Origin: Promethearchaeota archaeon
GTDB taxonomy: Archaea; Asgardarchaeota; Lokiarchaeia; Sigyniarchaeales; SOKP01
Assembly (NCBI GenBank): GCA_030605895.1
Contig: JAUWHL010000209.1
Location: 1-8,457 of the forward strand
DNA: 8,457 nucleotides
Direction: 5' to 3'
The position numbers were made by a program, and so were the translations under genes. Positions within the stretch are counted from its first letter, which is position 1; each line of letters starts with the position of its first letter. Below the pieces are notes generated by a model, which saw only the letters and a list, made by a program, of their open reading frames with translations, was not told the DNA's origin and searched no databases. This document shows, piece after piece, positions 1 to 5,700 of this stretch.

Positions 1-448
1 TTTCATTCATTGTACCCGATGACGAAAGTCCTATAAATTTATATCCGCTTTTTAAAAAATTTCCAATCGTAGAATTAACATCCAAAGTTTCTCCTCCACT
101 CGATATTGGAATTACAATAGAATTTTTTGGAGAAGTTTTATCTAAGCATCCTTTTAATTCCACGGCTCTTGAACTAGTTACAGGAAATATTTTTCTTTTG
201 GCCAAATGTTTCAAAGCGAGTAAAGTTTGAATTGAACCTCCTGTCCCTAAAACTATGATATTTTTTAGCTCGTCTGTAATGAATGGTTCGACAATTTTCT
301 GAATTCTATTAATATCTAAATAACTTTTAGTATCAAAGAAAAAGGGAGGATCCCATAAATCTTTATTTTTTATAATAACTTTTAATGAATCTTCGAATAT
401 TTTGTCGTTAATTTCTGGATAATATTCAAATTTTATATTTGATTTCAT
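1..448 (-). CDS. Glucose-6-phosphate isomerase-like SIS-domain protein, N-terminal part (3' end outside window)
   Basis: The first 149 codons of a gene that runs off the left edge, read from an ATG at 446-448 with no stop in frame. The protein resembles the N-terminal half of phosphoglucose isomerase, which interconverts glucose 6-phosphate and fructose 6-phosphate in the cytoplasm. What is visible: a short N-terminal segment with LWDPP (residues 31-35), a strand followed by the glycine-rich loop GTGGS (68-72, matching the GIGGS loop of PGI), a helix, then a second strand and loop ISSGGETLD (115-123), followed by FIGLSSSGT (138-146). This is the alternating strand-loop-helix pattern of a SIS (sugar isomerase) domain. 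The second loop departs from the usual SKSGTT phosphate-binding sequence, so the substrate may differ; another SIS-family sugar-phosphate isomerase is the main alternative. The catalytic residues of PGI would lie in the missing C-terminal half. It is transcribed divergently from radA. Confidence 0.75.
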   Translation of the reverse strand, partial: MKSNIKFEYYPEINDKIFEDSLKVIIKNKDLWDPPFFFDTKSYLDINRIQKIVEPFITDELKNIIVLGTGGSIQTLLALKHLAKRKIFPVTSSRAVELKGCLDKTSPKNSIVIPISSGGETLDVNSTIGNFLKSGYKFIGLSSSGTMNE

Positions 449-488
449 ATGAGATTACAACTAGAAAAATTTAGTGATTTTATTAATA

Positions 489-501
489 ACTTTATATAAG
501 C
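489..501 (-). promoter_or_regulatory. TATA-box-like promoter element for the PGI-like gene
   Basis: On the minus strand this reads GCTTATATAAAGT, close to the archaeal box A consensus. It lies about 42 to 52 bases upstream of the ATG at 448, which would put the transcription start near 465 and give a short leader. No Shine-Dalgarno-like sequence is seen before the ATG. Supported by sequence and spacing only. Confidence 0.5.
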
Positions 502-690
502 TACTCATATTTTTATTATTTTATCAATTCATCATTTACTGGATAGAAAAAAAAGAAATTCTTTAGAAATTCGAAAAATACTGGAATATTGTCGGTTATT
601 GCCATTACATGCTTTAAACAAAAATTTGAAAATTAGAACTCTATTTTACTTAAAATAAAGAACTACACATCTATTCATAATAACAAGTAT

Positions 691-699
691 CTATAAAAA
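691..699 (+). promoter_or_regulatory. TATA-box-like promoter element for radA
   Basis: The sequence CTATAAAAA lies 34-42 bases before the radA ATG. An archaeal start site about 25 bases downstream of the box would fall near 717-722, leaving a leader of only about a dozen bases. Together with the opposing box at 489-501 it makes 449-732 a divergent promoter region. The assignment is from sequence match and spacing, and the region is so AT-rich that other boxes are possible. Confidence 0.45.
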
Positions 700-702
700 T
701 AA

Positions 703-725
703 CACTTATTTTTCTTTTTTAAGTG
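703..725 (+). promoter_or_regulatory. Perfect 6-base inverted repeat (CACTTA / TAAGTG) just upstream of the radA start
   Basis: CACTTA at 703-708 and its reverse complement TAAGTG at 720-725 are separated by an 11-base pyrimidine loop. The right arm overlaps the only purine-rich, weakly Shine-Dalgarno-like sequence (AAGTGA, 721-726) before the ATG at 733. It could be an operator near the transcription start or, if the transcript begins further upstream, a weak hairpin over the ribosome binding site. The arms are short, so chance occurrence in AT-rich DNA is quite possible. Confidence 0.3.
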
Positions 726-732
726 AAAGATT

Positions 733-1989
733 ATGGCTAAAGCAGAAGAAATTGAAAATGGCAATGGTTTTAAGATGGGAGACCCTTATTATTGCAAAGA
801 ATGTAAACGAAATCATACAAAAGGGAAAATCTATAAAGAACATTTGAATTTTGCTTTGTTTGAAGATGCAAATGATGATGATATTGAAGATGAAGGCAAT
901 GAATTAAATTATGATGATGAAGCAGAATTAGTTAAAGCTTTTCATGAAATTGATGATGAAGAAAGCACAATAGAAATCGAAAATCAATTAGAAGATAGTA
1001 TATATTCTGAGGATGAGGATATTTCTGATAATAGGGATAGCATTCAAGATTGTATAAATGCTGTAAAAAAGCTTCCCGGTGTAGGAGAAGCTACTTTAAA
1101 CAAATTAATAAAAGCGGGATTTTCTAGTTTAGAATCAATAGCATTTACCCCACCTAAAATTATACAACAAGAAAGCGGCTTAGGTGAAAAAACAACTGAA
1201 AAATTAATTAAATCGAGTATGGAAATATTAAATATTGGCTTTAAATCCGCAGAAGATGTATGGGAACACAGAAAAAATATCGCTCGGATAACAACAGGTA
1301 GTCAAGAATTAGATGACTCGTTAGGTGGCGGTGTTGAAACCGGTAGTGTGATAGAGTTTTTTGGAGAATTTAGGACAGGGAAAACTCAAATAATGCATCA
1401 ATTATGCGTAAATGTTCAATTACCTAAAGAAAATGGAGGACTTGAAGGAAATGCTTTATATATAGACACTGAGGGTACATTTAGACCAGAAAGAATTATC
1501 CAGATGGCTGAAGGATTAGATATGGACCATAAAAAAGTGTTGAAAAATATTATTTTTGGCCGTGCATATAATAGCGATCACCAAATTCTCCTGGTTAAAG
1601 AAGCTGCAAATATAATTAAAGAAAGAAACATCAAATTAATTGTAGTTGATTCTTTAATTGGGCACTTTCGAAGTGAATATATCGGACGTGGTACATTAGC
1701 AACTCGTCAACAGACTATTAATTCACATCTACACGATTTATTAAGATTATGTGATATATATGTAGATTTGTCGATTGTTGTGACAAATCAGGTACAATCA
1801 AAACCTGACACATTTTACGGAAACCCATTACGAGCCGCAGGGGGAAACATTGTAGCCCATGGTTCTACAATTAGAGTCTATTTAAGAAAAGGTAAAGGAG
1901 AACAGAGGATCGCTAAAATTGTTGATGCCCCTAATTTACCAGAAGGAGAAGCTATCTTTTCTATAACTGAAAATGGTATAACTGATTAG
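733..1989 (+). CDS. radA: DNA repair and recombination protein RadA (RAD51 family) with a zinc-finger-like, acidic N-terminal extension
   Basis: RadA is the archaeal strand-exchange ATPase: it polymerises on single-stranded DNA and drives homologous pairing. Domains in order: a putative metal site C21-x2-C24-x3-H28-x8-H37; an acidic stretch (about 44-104, nearly half Asp/Glu); the helix-hairpin-helix DNA-binding domain with LPGVG (114-118) and SGLGEKT (148-154); the polymerisation motif F170-K-S-A173; and the RecA-type core. The core shows Walker A GEFRTGKTQ (211-219, K217), DTEGTF with the expected catalytic glutamate E247, Walker B LIVVD (302-306), the TNQV and GGNIVAH segments, and the ATP-cap sequence VDAPNLPEG. 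At 418 residues it is roughly 70-100 longer than typical archaeal RadA, all in the N-terminal extension. No intein is present. The ATG at 733 is preceded by AAGTGA with suitable spacing, and the motif C21-H37 supports this upstream start. It is a full recombinase rather than RadB, which lacks the hairpin domain. Confidence 0.96.
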   Translation: MAKAEEIENGNGFKMGDPYYCKECKRNHTKGKIYKEHLNFALFEDANDDDIEDEGNELNYDDEAELVKAFHEIDDEESTIEIENQLEDSIYSEDEDISDNRDSIQDCINAVKKLPGVGEATLNKLIKAGFSSLESIAFTPPKIIQQESGLGEKTTEKLIKSSMEILNIGFKSAEDVWEHRKNIARITTGSQELDDSLGGGVETGSVIEFFGEFRTGKTQIMHQLCVNVQLPKENGGLEGNALYIDTEGTFRPERIIQMAEGLDMDHKKVLKNIIFGRAYNSDHQILLVKEAANIIKERNIKLIVVDSLIGHFRSEYIGRGTLATRQQTINSHLHDLLRLCDIYVDLSIVVTNQVQSKPDTFYGNPLRAAGGNIVAHGSTIRVYLRKGKGEQRIAKIVDAPNLPEGEAIFSITENGITD

Positions 1990-2027
1990 TTCATATAATA
2001 AAAAGTAGTTGAAATCTCGATATAATC

Positions 2028-2540
2028 TTAAATTCTTATTTTCCACCCATCTCTTTGAGTAAATTGTATTTTTTGATCTTTATTCAGTTTATAAATTATC
2101 AAATTGATAGGTTTTTCAGAAATAGTAATTCTTTCTTTTATTGCCTTTTCTAACACTTTTTCAATCAAAATTTTTAATGATTTTACTGATTTTTCATCAT
2201 AAAGGATTTTTAAAATAATTCTCTCAATTTGTTCTTTAATATTTAATGGAATCATTATATCTTTATTATCCTCAAAATCTGATAACGTAATTTCCAGCCC
2301 ATTATTTTGTTCTATAACGATTGTTTTTAACTTTGCATTTTCAGGTTTTTTCTGCATCTCCTCATATTTTGCCACAACTTTCCCCTCCTTTATCACTCTT
2401 ATAATTTTTTTTTCGCCATTCTCAACTGTAGTATTTTTTTTGAGTAAAACCGAATTATCTATTTTACTTTCTGATGCTTCGCTCTTATTATCAATCTTTT
2501 CTTTTTTTCCCCTTCGCTTCTTAATAAATTCTGAGAACAT
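2028..2540 (-). CDS. Hypothetical lysine-rich protein, 170 residues
   Basis: I do not recognise this protein. It is soluble-looking, with no signal peptide or transmembrane segment. The first 35 residues are highly charged and probably disordered, including a basic patch KKRRGKKEK (7-15). A predicted beta hairpin follows (IIRVIKEGKVVAKYEE, 46-61), then two strands (72-87), a helical block (101-136) and C-terminal strands ending in RDGWKIRI. The central part has the pattern of a small alpha/beta domain with an unstructured basic tail, which could bind nucleic acid or membrane; that is only an inference. It starts at an ATG at 2538-2540 with no Shine-Dalgarno sequence; a weak TATA-like ACTATAATAAG (read on the minus strand as CTTATTATAGT reversed) lies about 40-50 bases upstream. 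It converges on radA with a 38-base gap containing a T5 run (2000-2004, minus strand) that could end its transcript. Base composition and lysine/isoleucine-rich coding match its neighbours, so it is likely a real gene. Confidence 0.7.
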   Translation of the reverse strand: MFSEFIKKRRGKKEKIDNKSEASESKIDNSVLLKKNTTVENGEKKIIRVIKEGKVVAKYEEMQKKPENAKLKTIVIEQNNGLEITLSDFEDNKDIMIPLNIKEQIERIILKILYDEKSVKSLKILIEKVLEKAIKERITISEKPINLIIYKLNKDQKIQFTQRDGWKIRI

Positions 2541-2723
2541 CTTTAATATTATTGGAATTCTCTAAAAATAATTGTATCTTATTATAGTTAAAGATGTAAT
2601 TTTTACTTTTAAAATCTATCTTACTTAATTTTCAAATCATTCGATAAATGGAATTACCTCAAAATATAATGAGCTTTAGAATTACAAATATTATTAAAAA
2701 AAAATAAAAAGAAAAATAAATAA
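2541..2723. other. AT-rich spacer between the hypothetical gene and the large surface-protein gene
   Basis: No open frame of useful length and no RNA-like structure was seen. The right end carries the terminator of the large gene and the left end must hold the promoter of the 170-residue protein, so the two minus-strand genes are probably transcribed separately. Confidence 0.6.
2691..2723 (-). terminator. Oligo-T terminator after the large surface-protein gene
   Basis: Immediately after the TGA stop at 2724-2726 the minus strand is almost pure T and A, with T runs of five, five and nine bases broken by single A or C residues. Such U-rich stretches without a hairpin are the known intrinsic termination signal of archaeal RNA polymerase. 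The position directly behind a stop codon supports the call. Confidence 0.6.
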
Positions 2724-5700
2724 TCAAACTAGTTTTTCATATTCTTTTGACTTATTTGATAATCTCTTGACTTCACTTGTCATATCAGTTACCCCTAATT
2801 TGAAAATTTCTGAAGCCATTTTTGAAGACACCTTGTATTTTTGAGCAGCTTCGTTATAATTTTCTTTTTTAGCAGCAAATTTGGCTTCTTTTTCAAAATT
2901 TTTCATTTTAATAGTAAGATCTTCAATTTTAGACATTCGTATTGAATCATTTAATTCTTGAGATTCCTTTACTAATTCCCAATTCAGAGCAATTTTTGTA
3001 GCATTCTGATATATTTTCATACATTTATCATAGTCTTTCTCTTTTTTTGCTTCTTGTGCCTTCTTTTTTAAGTTTTTAAGCTCTTTTTTAGCTTGCTTTA
3101 TAGTTTCAATTACAGCAGCTCCAGGTTGAGATTCAATTGGAGCAGAAACGATTTCCTGTTGCTCACTTAAACTTACAAAATATGCCTCTCTTTCAGCGGG
3201 GCCCATTTGTGCTAGATCATTCACTAATTTCTGTCTTTCTTCTGGTGATAAATTGACTAAACTTTCAACTTTCTGATTGATAAGATTCGTTTCTTGTTGA
3301 GAAATTGGTTTTTTCTCAATTGCAGATATTTCAATGGGCATCAGTATTTTATTATCTCTTAATTCTTTAATACCCATAAAAATTTCTGCTGTATCCTTAC
3401 CTGTTTTTTCAGTAGCTTCTTTTAATAAAGTAGCAATAAAGAAGAAATTTCTTTCTGAATCTTTTATTAAGTTATTTGCTATTTTTATTACATCTCGTGA
3501 TTGAGGTTTCTTTAAAGTTTTAACACTAGAATGTTCATAAGTAATTTCATGTGGTAAAATAATCGAGGTACTCAATATCTCATCAATAAATTTTCCTGCA
3601 TCTCTAAATATATTCAATTGCCCTCTCCAATTTGGAAGATCCTTTGTATAAGCTCTCTCAAACGCATGTATAAATTCCATTAAATTTCTACGTAAAATCA
3701 GAGATGCTTTTTTACTTAAAACTAAAGCAACCCTTATGTATTCCCCATCTGACAGGAGCAACATTTTATCACCATATGATATTTCATTTAATTCTTCTTG
3801 ACTCACTAAATCTTTGCCAAAACTGCTTATAGCTGAAATAAATCCTGAAATTAATTCAGGATCAATTTGCTCAGAACCAAACGATTTAAAGTAGATACAA
3901 GTTCCTGTTCCCTTGTATAAAACTAAGACATGTTCCAAATTAATTGCGTCATCAAAAATAGTTTTAACTTCTGTAAGAATACGCGTTTTTTCTCGCTTTT
4001 TTGGTACTATAATTCCACGATAGACTGCAAATGAGCCTCCTGCTACACCAATTGCTATACCGGCTATTATTATAGAAGTTATAATAACTTCTAAAGGAAT
4101 ACCAGTAACTTTTGGAGGGATAACTGTAAATCCTGTAAATTCTATTGATTGTGTTTCATAGTTAAATCTACCCTCTAAACTGATGGACAATGATAAATTA
4201 ATCGTATTTGAGGGAAGTGTGAATTGAAAAACTACAATGCCTGAGCTATTAGTGGTCTCTGTTAGCGATATTTCTGGTATTCCATTTATTAAAGCGTTAA
4301 GAGTCACTGAAACTCCATCAAGCGGTTCCATAGGAGAGTTTTTAATAATAGAAACATTGAATGCTATCTTGAACATTTCTCCAGCAATTATTTCATCAGG
4401 AATCTCAAAAATTGAAATATTTACTTGATATCTGTCAAATACTGTTAAATTAAAACTGAAAGTCACATCTTCGTAATGTAATTTAGCAGCCTTAATGTTA
4501 ATTTTGTAATAACCTGATGTTATATTCGCTTTTGTTAGATTTAAAGTACCTAAATAAAAGCCATGGGTCTCATTTATGGAAGTAAATGTAATATCATTAG
4601 GAATTACTCCTGTAGCAGTAGTATTCAGATTAGTATAAGTAACATAATAAGAATCCATGTGTTCTAATACTAAATCTCCTCCACGATCATTATTTGTTAA
4701 ATTAAATTTAATATCTAAATTATTTCTAACATAGCTTGAGTAATTGTATGATTTATTTATTTTAAATAACTGACCCCCTTCATCAGATAATGACATAAGA
4801 CCAAAGTCGATATTATATCCACGTAAATAAAAAGAGATTTCTTCCTCATTATCAGCATAATTCACAACATCTTTTATCTGAAATTTTACTGTATAGTTGT
4901 TTACAAATAAACCACTGGTGCTTATACGTAACTCATAATTTCCACTATTTAAATTTATTAAGGTCCAATTATGATCTTCTGTTCCTCTTTGCCATAAGGT
5001 AATGTTTTCACCAGATACGTCATATACCTTAATATTATCAGTAGTTAAACTTGAGATAGGTATATTATGAACAGTATCTCTGTAATGAAAAGTAATGGTT
5101 TGATTAGCACCTGTATGTCGTGCTAAAGGATTAATCCAATCTAGATTCTGAATACTAGTTGTAGTCGGATTAATTGTAGCAAATAATGTTATCGTTTGAC
5201 TCTCATTTCCCGTAGCAGATACATTGAAAGAATATGATTTAGGAATCAAAGAGGCATCTACATTGCTTGTACTCAGTTTAATCGTATATTCACCATCCCC
5301 TTTGTTTTCTAAATGGCCAATAAATCCATAAGGATTGCTAATTTCTGACCATGATGCATTATTGATTGGTAAATTATTATCAGTATCAGAATAATTAAAA
5401 GTATAAGATATGTTTATTCCTCTTACAACATTACCCACATTATATATGTTATCTGGACTAATATCCGTGTGTACTTGTTTATGAAAAGTAAATTCAATTG
5501 TTTGATTATTATAATAAGGTTTTGAAGCATTTATTTCAATAGTATTCCATCCAAAGCCAAATGAGTTAGTATTATATTCAATAAAATAATATCCAAATGT
5601 AGCATTTTTGTAATAATTAGGAGCACCACTAGCATTTATAATTTCATTAGCGGTGCCATTGATTCCTTCTCCTGTGGTTCCTTTTCCTGTGTCATTATAA

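Noticed and set aside
449..732. tRNA, C/D-box RNA or riboswitch in the divergent intergenic region
   Set aside because: No cloverleaf, no paired C and D boxes and no GC-rich fold could be found by eye.
4237..4428. 63-residue plus-strand open frame inside the large surface-protein gene
   Set aside because: It lies wholly antisense to well-supported coding sequence (the last Ig-like module) and its peptide has no recognisable features; it is a shadow frame.
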